Assembly: GCA_004376575.1 (NCBI GenBank)
Contig: SOJN01000038.1
Location: 1-48,081, forward strand
Origin: a candidate division TA06 bacterium
Lineage (GTDB): Bacteria > Hydrothermota > DG-26 > E44-bin18
Length of the DNA stretch: 48,081 bases
Reading direction: 5' to 3'
This document shows, in pieces, positions 31,909-40,369 of the stretch. Made by a program: the position numbers and the translations under genes. The notes beneath the pieces are model-generated. The model saw only the letters and a program-made list of their open reading frames with translations. It was not told the DNA's origin and searched no databases. Numbering within the stretch: position 1 is the stretch's first letter; every line of letters starts with the position of its first letter.

Positions 31909-32065
31909 AATTCCAAGCGCCAAATCACAAACAAATCAGAATAACCAAGCGCGAAATTCGAAACAACTAACGGTTCGAGTTTGTGATTTAGGATTTCGAG
32001 GTTGGAGTTTATTTGGAGCTTGGAATTTGGCGGTGGAGATTTGCTTTGAGTTTGGGATTTGGCTC
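31909..32065. repeat. CCAAGCACCAAATTAC long palindrome, copy 3
   Basis: A diverged copy with left arm CCAAATTCCAAGCGCCAAAT and right arm GAGCTTGGAATTTGGCGGTG. It fills the space between the convergent scpA and GT9 genes. Confidence 0.75.
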
Positions 32066-32074
32066 AAAGTTGGT

Positions 32075-33187
32075 TCAAGAACCAGAAATGGTTTTCGCCA
32101 GGATTTCTTCCGCGGCACTGTACACACAGTCCACGCTCAAGCTGGTCAGACAGGCGAAGTCGCCTCTCCTGCAGGTTAGTGGCCTCGGGCTGTAGTAGAA
32201 GCATGGGCTACAGGCAAGTCCTGCTCTCACGAGGGCATATTGTCCGGTCCAGGGGTGCAGCCAGACAGGGTCAGTGGGGCCAAATATCGCTACTACGGGC
32301 GTTCCTACGGCAGCGGCAATATGCATAGGCCCTGCATCGTTGGTGATGAACACGTCGCATCTTTCCATTATGGCTGCGCTCTGGCGGACAGTTGTTCCCT
32401 CCACTATGTACAAAGGTGACTGGCAGGCTTCTTGTATCGTTCTGTTTGTGTCCACGTCGTGGGGCCCCTGAAAAAGAAGAATCTGGTAGTTGTGATTCTT
32501 GCTCAACCTGTCAGCAAGGGCAGCAAAATTCTCGGCCGGCCAGCACTTCTTGTGCATATTCTTGAGAGTCGTGGACCATGCGTGCATGCCGATGAGAACC
32601 TGGTCGTGGGGGAGTTCATGGAGGAACCGGGACGCATATGTTCTGTCCGTCTCTTTCAGTGGGAGGCTGAGAGTCTTGTCATCTTCTAAGATGTCAATTC
32701 CAGCCAGGCCAAGGAGTCTCAGATTTTCTTCCACATTGTGAAGATCCGGCCTTTCGAGCACGGTCCTGTTGTTCAGGAAGAAGAGATTCTTTGCATTTTG
32801 ATGATGATATTGGTGGGCCAGTCTGAGCCTTGCGCCAATAATGAAACTGACAAGATTGTACTCTATTCTGTTTGCCGGGTAACACATTATACTCAGATCA
32901 AACTTCTTCCTCCTCAGTTTCAAAAGGAACTTGAGAGAAGACAGAGGGCCCTCATTCAAGAACTCCCAGAGTATGACTTTATCAATGCGAGGATTGGCCT
33001 CTAGGACTTCTTTGCAGGGCTTGTACATGACTAAGGCAGTCACATGCGCCCCGGGGAAAGCTCTCTCCAGAGGTTGGAGGATGGGGGTACAGTTGATAGT
33101 ATCGCCTATTCCCGGCAGCGATATTACAAGAATTTTCTTAACAGATGGGCTCCTACGTAAGAATGTGCTCCTGAGGGCCAAACTCAC
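32075..33187 (-). CDS. Glycosyltransferase family 9 (ADP-heptose transferase-like)
   Basis: A GT9 enzyme of 370 residues: N-terminal KKILVISLPGIGDTINCTPILQPLERAFPGAHVTALV and C-terminal ITNDAGPMHIAAAVGTPVVAIFGPTDP, the donor-binding NDxGxMHxAxAxxxPxxxxFGpT signature. It probably adds a heptose-type sugar to LPS core in the cytoplasm. A Cys-rich tail (LACSPCFYYSPRPLTCRRGDFACL) is common in this branch. Its GTG start overlaps the phosphoesterase stop by 4 bp, making it the last gene of the riboflavin-led operon. Confidence 0.9.
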   Translation of the reverse strand: MSLALRSTFLRRSPSVKKILVISLPGIGDTINCTPILQPLERAFPGAHVTALVMYKPCKEVLEANPRIDKVILWEFLNEGPLSSLKFLLKLRRKKFDLSIMCYPANRIEYNLVSFIIGARLRLAHQYHHQNAKNLFFLNNRTVLERPDLHNVEENLRLLGLAGIDILEDDKTLSLPLKETDRTYASRFLHELPHDQVLIGMHAWSTTLKNMHKKCWPAENFAALADRLSKNHNYQILLFQGPHDVDTNRTIQEACQSPLYIVEGTTVRQSAAIMERCDVFITNDAGPMHIAAAVGTPVVAIFGPTDPVWLHPWTGQYALVRAGLACSPCFYYSPRPLTCRRGDFACLTSLSVDCVYSAAEEILAKTISGS

Positions 33188-33909
33188 CTACCGGCTAACA
33201 GTCTGTCTCCAAGAAAGCGAGGAAGTCCTGCTTCGATGATCTTTCTGCGTGCAGTTTCAATGTCGTATTCGGCCCTCTTGATTTGAACGGTCTTCCGGGC
33301 GGTGTCGTAGATGGCGTACGAAGCTCTGGGGTCGAGATCTCTTGGTTGTCCCACTGACCCAACGTTTATGATGTAACGGTTCTCCTCTTCGATGTCGAGG
33401 CTCGCCCGCGCATCAACAATCACTCTGTTCTTGGAGTTGACGAACGTAACAGGTTGGTGAGAGTGTCCGACAAAGCAGGCTCGCTGAATGAAATGGTGAA
33501 ACTCCATCTTGGCATCATCTATTGAAAAGATGTATCTCCACATGGCAGGATTGGAGGGGCTGGAGTGGACTACAAGGCCGCCTTTGAGCACCATGCTTGT
33601 GCTCAAAGACTCCAGGTATTTCTTATTCTTGGAGGATAGCGTATCTCCAGTCCAGGATATTGCTGTTCTCGCGAGGGGGTTGAAGCCTTCTATACGGGTC
33701 ATATCTAGAGCGGCGCTGTCGTGGTTTCCCAAAATCGCAACATCTGCCACTTCTCTCACAATCTCCGTACACTCGTTGGGATCAGCAGCATATCCGACGA
33801 TGTCTCCCAGGCAAATGTATTGGTCAACTCGTTCTTTCTCGAGAGCCTCCAGCACCGCGTTCAATGCTTCCAGATTGCTGTGTATGTCAGATATTAGCGC
33901 ATATCTCAA
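33184..33909 (-). CDS. Metallophosphoesterase (YfcE-like, 241 aa)
   Basis: The metal-binding set is complete: SDIHSNLEAL, CLGDIVGYAADPNE, ILGNHD, VHSSP and FVGHSHQP. The family hydrolyses phosphodiesters with two metal ions; the substrate is unknown. It lies 5 bp after nusB and overlaps the GT9 gene by 4 bp, so it is tightly coupled in the operon. Confidence 0.88.
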   Translation of the reverse strand: MRYALISDIHSNLEALNAVLEALEKERVDQYICLGDIVGYAADPNECTEIVREVADVAILGNHDSAALDMTRIEGFNPLARTAISWTGDTLSSKNKKYLESLSTSMVLKGGLVVHSSPSNPAMWRYIFSIDDAKMEFHHFIQRACFVGHSHQPVTFVNSKNRVIVDARASLDIEEENRYIINVGSVGQPRDLDPRASYAIYDTARKTVQIKRAEYDIETARRKIIEAGLPRFLGDRLLAGR

Positions 33910-33914
33910 CGATA

Positions 33915-34343
33915 TCAGTTCCCTGCCTTTGTCGCAGCCTCGGGGTGGCTTTTCGCTATTTTGTCCAGTATGCCGTTCACGAACCTGCCTGAATCCGGGG
34001 TTGAGTATTTCTTGGCAACTTCAATTGCTTCATCAATGGTAACTTTCATGGGGATGTCCGGAAAATACAGGAGCTCGGCTATGGCAAATCTCAGAATGTT
34101 TTTATCTATGATCGCGATTCTGACAAGGTCCCAGTTCTTCGCTGTATCTGAGATCAGCTTGTCAATGTCACCTAAGTGATTCATGACCTGTTTTACCAAT
34201 GATTCAGCAAATGCCCTTGTTTCGTCATCTACGGATTTGGAAGCGAAATGGTTGCTTAGAACGAACTCCAGTTCGTCCTCTGCAATCTCAATTCTGTAAA
34301 GAACTTCGAGTGCGAACTCTCTTGCTCGCCTTCTCTTGCCCAT
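33915..34343 (-). CDS. nusB: Transcription antitermination factor NusB
   Basis: A 142-residue all-helical protein with the family start KRRRAREFALEVLYRIEI and end AIAELLYFPDIPMKVTIDEAIEVAKKYSTPDSGRFVNGILDKIA. With NusE it binds boxA RNA of rRNA operons. It sits 12 bp after ribH, the very common ribH-nusB arrangement. Confidence 0.95.
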   Translation of the reverse strand: MGKRRRAREFALEVLYRIEIAEDELEFVLSNHFASKSVDDETRAFAESLVKQVMNHLGDIDKLISDTAKNWDLVRIAIIDKNILRFAIAELLYFPDIPMKVTIDEAIEVAKKYSTPDSGRFVNGILDKIAKSHPEAATKAGN

Positions 34344-34355
34344 CGGGGTCTGGTC

Positions 34356-34829
34356 CTACTTGCTTTTGTTTATCCGTCCGAGGAGGTTCGACATCTCCAC
34401 GGCACTGATTGCGGCATCCCAACCTCTGTTGCCTGCTTTTGTTCCCGCCCTTTCGATTGCCTGCTCCTGGGTATCTGCGGTTATGACACCGAAAATTGTG
34501 GGAACACCGCTGTCCATCGACACCTGAGCGACGCCCTTTGCCACTTCCCGGGCGATGAATTCGAAGTGTGGTGTATCCCCTCGTATCACCGCACCAAGGC
34601 AGAGTATGGCATCGAACTTCTTTGAGTCGGCAAGGTGCTTTGCCAGACAGGGAATCTCGAAAGATCCCGGAACTCTGTAAACCTCAATCTTGTCCTCGTC
34701 AGCATCATGCCTTCTCAAGCAATCGATTGCACCGTCCAAGAGTTTGTCCCCTATGAACTGATTGAACCGAGACAGGATGATTGCAAATTTCCTGCCTTTT
34801 GCGGAGAGGTTCCCCTCAAATTCTTTCAC
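34356..34829 (-). CDS. ribH: Lumazine synthase
   Basis: This protein condenses ARP with dihydroxybutanone phosphate to 6,7-dimethyl-8-ribityllumazine. [15 protein letters not shown], the VPGSFEIP substrate loop, [22 protein letters not shown] and [17 protein letters not shown] are intact. The length of 157 is typical of an icosahedral or pentameric subunit. Fourth gene of the rib operon. Confidence 0.96.
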   Translation of the reverse strand: MKEFEGNLSAKGRKFAIILSRFNQFIGDKLLDGAIDCLRRHDADEDKIEVYRVPGSFEIPCLAKHLADSKKFDAILCLGAVIRGDTPHFEFIAREVAKGVAQVSMDSGVPTIFGVITADTQEQAIERAGTKAGNRGWDAAISAVEMSNLLGRINKSK

Positions 34830-34843
34830 ATCTACCCCCTTTT

Positions 34844-36049
34844 CTATACCTTTCCCAGGATGTGGCCGAGCTTATCTCTCTTTGCTTTCAAGTACCTTTT
34901 GTTCTCCTTTGTGGGCGTGGCCTCAAGGTGTATCCTCTCCACAACTTCGAGACCGTACCCTTTCAGACCCACAACCTTTCTTGGATTGTTGGTAATTAAT
35001 CGGATCGTGGAAAGGCCGAGGTCCACGAGTATCTGAGCCCCTATTCCATAGTCCCGAAGGTCAGGGTCGAAACCGAGTGCAAGGTTCGCCTCAACGGTGT
35101 CCAGCCCCTTATCTTGTAACTCGTAGGCGCGGATTTTGTTCTTAAGACCAATGCCTCTCCCTTCCTGCCTCATGTAGAGGAAAACACCTCTACCCTCCTT
35201 TCCAATCATCTCGAGTGCCTTGTGGAGCTGGCTTCCGCAGTCACACCTGAGCGAACCGAAGACATCCCCTGTGAGGCACTGAGAATGTACTCTAACCAGG
35301 ATGTTCTTTTTTCCGGATACTTTTCCTTTTACCAGAGCTAGATGGTGAGAGCTGCCCAGTATCGATTCATAGACGTGCAGATCAAACCTCCCATATCTGG
35401 TGGGTATGAAGGAAGAAGCAACCTTTTCTACCAGCTTGTCTCTTCTGGCTCTATACTTGATTAGATCCTTGATGGTTATCAGCTTGAGCCCGTGTTCCTT
35501 TGCGATTTCGATAAGCCTCGGAACCCTCGCCATTGTTCCATCAGCATCCATGATCTCGCAGAGAATCCCCGCAGGATAGAAGCCAGCCAGCCGGGCAAGA
35601 TCAATCGTGGCTTCGGTATGTCCTGCTCTCCTCAACACGCCACCCTTTTCCGAGCGGAGAGGGAATACGTGTCCGGGTCGGGCCAGATCTTCGGGACGAA
35701 TATTAATGTCCATGATAGTCTTTATGGTCTGAGCCCTATCGTGGGCCGATATGCCTGTCGTGGTCCCCTTGATTGCATCCACAGAGACTGCGAAAGGTGT
35801 TCCCATCTTGGCCGTGTTCTTTGAAACCATGGCCGGTATCTTTAATTCATCCAGTCTTTCACTGTTTATGGGTAGGCAGATCAATCCCCTCCCATGCTTG
35901 GCCATGAAGTTTATTGCCTCAGGCGTCACTTTTTCAGCCGCCATTATGAAGTCGCCTTCGTTCTCTCTATCTTCGTCATCTACTACAATGACCATCTTTC
36001 CGACTTTAATATCTTGCACTGCTTCGTGTATGGTGTCAAAATCGCTCAT
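34844..36049 (-). CDS. ribBA: Bifunctional DHBP synthase / GTP cyclohydrolase II
   Basis: The N-terminal DHBP synthase domain (about 1-200) has [25 protein letters not shown] and ICEIMD-type segments. The C-terminal GTP cyclohydrolase II domain (about 205-401) has the zinc Cys triad [18 protein letters not shown] and [10 protein letters not shown]. Together they start both branches of riboflavin synthesis. ATG overlaps the ribE stop (ATGA). Confidence 0.96.
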   Translation of the reverse strand: MSDFDTIHEAVQDIKVGKMVIVVDDEDRENEGDFIMAAEKVTPEAINFMAKHGRGLICLPINSERLDELKIPAMVSKNTAKMGTPFAVSVDAIKGTTTGISAHDRAQTIKTIMDINIRPEDLARPGHVFPLRSEKGGVLRRAGHTEATIDLARLAGFYPAGILCEIMDADGTMARVPRLIEIAKEHGLKLITIKDLIKYRARRDKLVEKVASSFIPTRYGRFDLHVYESILGSSHHLALVKGKVSGKKNILVRVHSQCLTGDVFGSLRCDCGSQLHKALEMIGKEGRGVFLYMRQEGRGIGLKNKIRAYELQDKGLDTVEANLALGFDPDLRDYGIGAQILVDLGLSTIRLITNNPRKVVGLKGYGLEVVERIHLEATPTKENKRYLKAKRDKLGHILGKV

Positions 36050-36651
36050 GTTTCGGTTGTCTCCTTATTTCTATCCATCAGTTTTTCGATGTGCTTGGCC
36101 AGGATGTCGGCCTCTATGTTTACCTTATCGCCCGGGCGCTTGTCTTTCAGTGTCGTCGATGCAAGAGTGTGAGGTATCAGGGATGCTGTGAACGCCCGAG
36201 GTTTGACGGATGCCACGGTGAGGCTGACTCCTTCAACGCACACACTTCCCTTCTCAACTATGTACCTCTCCACCATCTGGGGAGTTTCTATCTCCCAGAG
36301 CTGGGAGCCGCTCGGCTGTTTTATGGACCTTATTCTAGCGGTCGTATCGACGTGACCGGTTACGAAATGGCCCCCGAACAAAGATAAAGGTGTCATCGGG
36401 CTTTCAAGATTGACTCTGGTTCCAGCCCTCAGCTCTGAAAGATTTGTTCTCGAAAGAGTCTCCTGGCCAACCTCCACCTCAAATCTGCGGCCAGGACTGA
36501 TGACGGTGAGGCAAGCACCGTTCACGCAGACAGAGCTGCCACTGTTCATCTCAGATGAAACATTCACGGCTTCAATGCTCAGCCTGAGATTGCCTCTCAT
36601 TCTGGAGACTGAGATGACTTTTCCTATTTCCTGAACCAGTCCCGTGAACAT
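36046..36651 (-). CDS. ribE: Riboflavin synthase alpha chain
   Basis: Two lumazine-binding repeats are visible: MFTGLVQEIGKV with VNGACLTV, and GHFVTGHVDTTARI with VEGVSLTV, ending in the trimer-forming helix NIEADILAKHIEKLM. It dismutates two lumazines to riboflavin. The start overlaps ribD by 28 bp, and the end overlaps ribBA by 4 bp. Confidence 0.96.
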   Translation of the reverse strand: MFTGLVQEIGKVISVSRMRGNLRLSIEAVNVSSEMNSGSSVCVNGACLTVISPGRRFEVEVGQETLSRTNLSELRAGTRVNLESPMTPLSLFGGHFVTGHVDTTARIRSIKQPSGSQLWEIETPQMVERYIVEKGSVCVEGVSLTVASVKPRAFTASLIPHTLASTTLKDKRPGDKVNIEADILAKHIEKLMDRNKETTET

Positions 36652-37748
36652 TTGATCGAACCTCTGCTATTTTCGGACTTCTTTGGATAGGCGATCACCA
36701 GTATGTCAGTGCCTACCATACGGACGTCCGTTATGTCAAGCTGAAAAGCATCATTGAGGCCGTCTGCTGCAAAACCTTTGAATGCATCGAGACCTGAACC
36801 GATAATCTTTGGAGCCACGAACAGGATCAACTTATCGACTTTGTCTTCATTGAGAAAGGATGAGAAGACCTCTGCTCCACCTTCGACAAGGATTGACGTA
36901 ATTCCCTCTTGCGCTGCCCTTCTCAGAAGACTGTCAAGACTGACTCTACCTGAGTTGCTAGATTCAAGAGACCAGATCTCAGCATTGCCCACCGCCTTGG
37001 GGGATGAGACGGCCGTTGCTATTGCGGTGGGCGCATTTCGATCCAGTACTTTTGCATGTAGTGGAGTACGGAGCTTGGAGTCGAGGACAATTCTTCTGGG
37101 TTTTCTTTCACCTTCGCCGATTCTTACGGTCAACGAGGGATCATCTGCCAGAATGCTTCCAACACCCACAAGGATTGCATCCGCATCGGCTCTCAGGCTT
37201 TGAACGTGGTCTCTCGCCTCAACTTCTGTTATCCATTTTGACTGGCCACCCCCGGTCGCTATCTTACCGTCAATAGTGGCCGCTACCTTCAGGGTGACGA
37301 AGGGAAGACCGGTTCTGGCGAACTTGATGTAGCTCTCGTTCATCCTTTTTGCCTCTTCATCGAGCAGCCCGAGTTCGACCTGGAGCCCGGAGTTCCTCAG
37401 TAGTTCAATCCCCTTACCAGAGACTGACGGGTTTGGGTCGGTTGTCGCTACGAGAACCCTTGATATTCCCGCCTTGATGATTGCCTCTGTGCAGGGGGGG
37501 GTTCTGCCCCATGTGAGGCAAGGCTCGAGAGTGACATACATCGTTGCCCCTTCAGCTAGATATCCAGCCTCTGATAGTGCATTCACTTCTGCATGAGGCT
37601 TTCCGGCACCATGGTGGTAACCTCTTCCGACCACCTTCCCATCGTTTACGACTACGGCGCCTACGAGGGGGTTGGGACTCACCCTTCCGCGTCCCTTTTG
37701 AGCGAGGAGCAGTGCTTCTCTCATTATGTTTCTCTCGATGCTGGGCAT
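36624..37748 (-). CDS. ribD: Bifunctional riboflavin deaminase/reductase
   Basis: The N-terminal zinc deaminase domain (about 1-145) has HAEVNAL and the Cys pair in EPCLTWGRTPPC (the LTW is less usual than the common N/S-H-Y/Q there). The C-terminal reductase domain (about 150-374) has KVAATIDGKIATGGG, SLRADADAILVGVGSILADDPSLTVR and ILVEGGAEVF. The first gene of the operon, its ATG is only 3 nt after the riboswitch terminator T-run and the GGGG closest to it is locked in that hairpin. ATG at codon 9 (37724) has GAGAG upstream as an alternative start. Confidence 0.95.
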   Translation of the reverse strand: MPSIERNIMREALLLAQKGRGRVSPNPLVGAVVVNDGKVVGRGYHHGAGKPHAEVNALSEAGYLAEGATMYVTLEPCLTWGRTPPCTEAIIKAGISRVLVATTDPNPSVSGKGIELLRNSGLQVELGLLDEEAKRMNESYIKFARTGLPFVTLKVAATIDGKIATGGGQSKWITEVEARDHVQSLRADADAILVGVGSILADDPSLTVRIGEGERKPRRIVLDSKLRTPLHAKVLDRNAPTAIATAVSSPKAVGNAEIWSLESSNSGRVSLDSLLRRAAQEGITSILVEGGAEVFSSFLNEDKVDKLILFVAPKIIGSGLDAFKGFAADGLNDAFQLDITDVRMVGTDILVIAYPKKSENSRGSIKCSRDWFRK

Positions 37749-37750
37749 AG

Positions 37751-37776
37751 AAAAACCCCGATAGCTCTCTTCGGGG
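37751..37776 (-). terminator. Riboswitch-controlled intrinsic terminator
   Basis: CCCCGA-agagagcta-TCGGGG then TTTTT, ending 3 nt before the ribD ATG. Its 5' side, CCCCGAAGAG, is exactly complementary to CTCTTCGGGG at the 5' end of the aptamer, giving a 10-bp antiterminator. Confidence 0.9.
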
Positions 37777-37814
37777 CCTAAGGGGGTCTTGCGAGTGTCA
37801 GTACTTGTTTCCCT

Positions 37815-37925
37815 CTTCTCCCTTCCAGACTTTCACTGTCGGCTCCGGAGTTTCACCGGATCAGCCCTTTCAGGCTCGCGGGCGTTCGCCGCCGGCCGGG
37901 AATTTCACCCAGCCCCGAAGAGGAA
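37815..37925 (-). promoter_or_regulatory. FMN riboswitch (RFN element)
   Basis: The minus-strand RNA has the RFN hallmarks in order: CTTCGGGGCTGGGTGAAATT, CCCGGCCGGCGG, GCCCGCGAGC, GATCCGGTGAAA, CCGACAGT, AGTCTGG and GGGAGAAG. P1 is CCTCTTC / GAAGAGG. FMN binding stabilises P1, frees the terminator side CCCCGAAGAG and stops transcription before ribD. Without FMN the 5' strand of P1 can pair with that side instead. Confidence 0.96.
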
Positions 37926-37930
37926 TAGTC

Positions 37931-37959
37931 AATATACAGCAGAACCCTTCCGCTGTCAA
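37931..37959 (-). promoter_or_regulatory. Promoter of the riboflavin operon
   Basis: TTGACA (37954-37959), a 17-bp spacer and TATATT (37931-37936). Transcription would start just before the aptamer. Confidence 0.88.
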
Positions 37960-37990
37960 GGGCAATTCGGTCCAGATGTCATAGCAAGTA

Positions 37991-38100
37991 CTGTCATTGC
38001 GAGCGATAGCGAAGCAATCTGGCACAAGCAGATCCTTCGACTCTGTGCTTCGACTACTCTCCCTTCGGGTTCCCTCCCCTCGACTCGGCTCGGGACGGGC
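37991..38100 (+). repeat. Composite dispersed repeat, copy 4
   Basis: GTCATTGCGAGCGATAGCGA then GCAATCTGGCACAAGCAGAT, followed by a CTTCGACT-rich tail. Here the element is uninterrupted: no double-hairpin lies between GAGC and GAAGCAATC. Confidence 0.85.
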
Positions 38101-38170
38101 AGGACAGGCAGGACTGTTGAGCCAAAAATGACTATTAGCTCTAATGGGCCGAAGGTAAAGGAAAATGTGC

Positions 38171-38199
38171 TTGACATTGGCGTGTTGATGGTGTAACCT
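38171..38199 (+). promoter_or_regulatory. Promoter of first secreted FlgD-domain gene
   Basis: TTGACA (38171-38176), a 17-bp spacer and TAACCT (38194-38199). The roughly 78-nt leader contains the hairpin GGGCGGC-aggga-GCCGCCC (38219-38237) followed by TTCCTTTC. Confidence 0.7.
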
Positions 38200-38283
38200 T
38201 TATTAAGTGACAAGGATGGGGCGGCAGGGAGCCGCCCTTCCTTTCGTGCGATGTGCCAGGCTTCCTGTAAGAAGAGCTCTCAT

Positions 38284-39885
38284 ATGGATATTAGAAGACG
38301 GTTTTTGCTGTTGTCTATCATTACTCTTGTGGGCCTTTCGGCCACTGCGACATGTTTGTCGGAAGAGGATGGGCCCAGGATCGTTTCGAAAGCCCTTGGC
38401 GGTCAGCCCCTTTCCCCCGCTGGTGTTCCTGTCCCGAGTTTTGGGGACACAATCAGGTATGACGACGGCACGCTCACCTTTGGACTCTGGCTCCCCGGGG
38501 AAGATGTCTACTGGGCAATGAGGTTCACGCCTGCCATGGACTGCACCTTGAAGGAAGCACATTGCGCCATTGATATCTGGTCTGGTCAGGCACCGACCTG
38601 CACGCTTATTGTCTGGGATGACAACGGTGGAGAGCCTGGAACTCGTGTATTCAGCACGACCTTCACACCGGACACAACAGGCCTGAACGTTATCGATATC
38701 ACAAGCGTGATCACATATCCGGAGTCAACAGACTTCTGGATAGGCTATTTCCTTCAGGCACCTGCTGGTCTGGACACCACACTTGCGGGGGCAGACTCCG
38801 CGGTGGATTACAACGAGAGGAGCGGTATTGGTGTCTCGGGTGTCTGGTACACTATGAATGACCTTGGTGGCGACGGAGACCTGATCATAAGAGCATTCGT
38901 AGAATACTACGGACACGATGTTGGGACAGATTCAATAACAGGTCTGCCTGATACTGTCAGGCCGGAGTCCACCTACTCACCTGTCGCATGGGTACACAAC
39001 TACGGAATTCACTCTGAGAATTTCCTGGTGGAGTGTCTCATCAATCCGGGAGGATATTCCGATACGTTTCAAGTGCTGTCTCTTGCCCCTGCCGCAGATA
39101 CCGAGTGTGTTTTCAAGCAGTGGACAGTTCCTCCTGATGACAGTACGCCTTACACTATGTGCGTGGCAACGCTTTTGGCGTCGGATGCGGATCTGAGCAA
39201 TGACACGTTGTGCAAGGGAACCTACGCAGTGAATCCGGTCATACATAATGCTGGGGTAGATTCAATCACAAGTCCTCCTGATACAGTATGGACCGGCATG
39301 GACTACAGTCCTGTGGCATGGGTGCACAACTATGGGGGCAGCAGTGAGTATTTCTTAGTAATCTGCCAGATTGACAGCTTTGGTGGTGTGGTCTACACGG
39401 ACACAAACCAGGTGCTTAATCTTGCCCCTGGAGGGGATCAGGAAGTAGGGTTCACTCAATGGACTGTGCCTCCTGAGCAAGGAGTCCCTTACAGGACCTG
39501 CGTCTGGACTATACTCATTGGTGATATTGACCCATCGAACGACACTTTGTGCATGTTGAGTTATGCCATTACCGGCGTAGCAGAAGAGTTGTACGTTCGC
39601 AGGCCACGTCGCCTGTTGCTTCACACGATCGTTCCCAATCCTTTCTCCGTGTCCACCACGATCTTCTACGAGATACCTGTCCCCGGGAGAGTGAACGTTC
39701 GTATCTACGACGCCGCCGGAAGGCTCGTCAGGACCCTCGTGGATGACGAGACTTCTCCCGGTAATCACAGGACAATATGGGACGGGAAAGGCGATGACGG
39801 CCCTGGGGTCCGAGACGGAGTCTACTTCTGCAAGCTCTCCGTGGGCAGGCTCGAATCTACAGCCAAGTTAATCCTTATCAAATAA
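38284..39885 (+). CDS. Secreted CARDB/FlgD-domain protein (533 aa)
   Basis: ATG 38284 starts a clear signal peptide (MDIRRRFLLLSIITLVGLSATA). The N-terminal beta domain (about 45-215) has WDDNGGEPGTRVFSTTF and SVITYPESTDFWIGYFLQ, seen in exported proteins predicting disulfides. Two tandem CARDB-like repeats follow, each with the phrase YSPVAWVHNYG and closing LSNDTLCKGTYAV / DPSNDTLCMLSYAI. The C-terminus is a FlgD_ig-type domain: IVPNPFSVSTTIFYEIP, VRIYDAAGRLVRTL, TIWDGKGDDGPGVRDGVYFCKL. That tail is used as a sorting or anchoring domain in several phyla; the secretion machinery is not in this window. Confidence 0.8.
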   Translation: MDIRRRFLLLSIITLVGLSATATCLSEEDGPRIVSKALGGQPLSPAGVPVPSFGDTIRYDDGTLTFGLWLPGEDVYWAMRFTPAMDCTLKEAHCAIDIWSGQAPTCTLIVWDDNGGEPGTRVFSTTFTPDTTGLNVIDITSVITYPESTDFWIGYFLQAPAGLDTTLAGADSAVDYNERSGIGVSGVWYTMNDLGGDGDLIIRAFVEYYGHDVGTDSITGLPDTVRPESTYSPVAWVHNYGIHSENFLVECLINPGGYSDTFQVLSLAPAADTECVFKQWTVPPDDSTPYTMCVATLLASDADLSNDTLCKGTYAVNPVIHNAGVDSITSPPDTVWTGMDYSPVAWVHNYGGSSEYFLVICQIDSFGGVVYTDTNQVLNLAPGGDQEVGFTQWTVPPEQGVPYRTCVWTILIGDIDPSNDTLCMLSYAITGVAEELYVRRPRRLLLHTIVPNPFSVSTTIFYEIPVPGRVNVRIYDAAGRLVRTLVDDETSPGNHRTIWDGKGDDGPGVRDGVYFCKLSVGRLESTAKLILIK

Positions 39886-39914
39886 CCCTCCACCCTTCTT
39901 CCACAGCATAGTCC

Positions 39915-40160
39915 CCTGAAACCACGAGATTACACAAGATTAACACAGATGAAAGCCCATTCTCATGGCTGAAACCGAACCATAAGGAAATCTTGTGTTA
40001 ATCCTTGCCCTCCGAAGCCACCTAGGCTTCTCCACCACCCAATCCCAACAACCAGCTTCGGTGGCCAGGGCCACAAGGCCGTCAGCCCGTCGAAGCTCAA
40101 CGGAGTTGAGCGAAGACGGGCGAAGGAGGGAGTGAAATCTGTGGTTCAAAGGTTTTGGGT
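39915..40160. repeat. ACCACAGATTA palindromic repeat, copy 3, interrupted
   Basis: The left arm (GAAACCACGAGATTACACAA) and the first part of the right arm (GGAAATCTTGTGTTAATC, to about 40000) are separated from its end (AAATCTGTGGTTCAAAGG, about 40136) by some 125 bp of other repeat-like DNA (about 40001-40132) containing CCGTCGAAGCTCAACGGAGT. In copy 2 the same arm is continuous. Confidence 0.75.
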
Positions 40161-40242
40161 GTTCGTTCGTAGTTTGAAATTTGCAGTTCGTAGTTTGCAG
40201 TTTTCGGTTATTTGAGGTGGGTTTCAGGGTTCCAAAAATCCC

Positions 40243-40271
40243 TTGACAGCACAAGGGGGGTCTGATACTGT
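40243..40271 (+). promoter_or_regulatory. Promoter of second secreted FlgD-domain gene
   Basis: TTGACA (40243-40248), a 17-bp spacer and TACTGT (40266-40271). The leader is about 92 nt, with AGGAGG before ATG 40370. Confidence 0.7.
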
Positions 40272-40369
40272 CGAATGTGAGACAGCAAATACTGACAATG
40301 AGAGGGGGTGGTTTGTTCCGGAGTTTTCTTGTTTGAGCAGAGTAGCCCAATCACAATAGGAGGTTTGTG

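Noticed and set aside
37998-38213. Coding potential between the riboflavin promoter and the secreted-protein gene
   Set aside because: The frames consist of the dispersed repeat and contain no family signature or ribosome site.
40298-40336. Possible 12-codon leader peptide before the second secreted protein
   Set aside because: ATG present but no ribosome site, no codon bias of attenuators and no terminator pairing seen.
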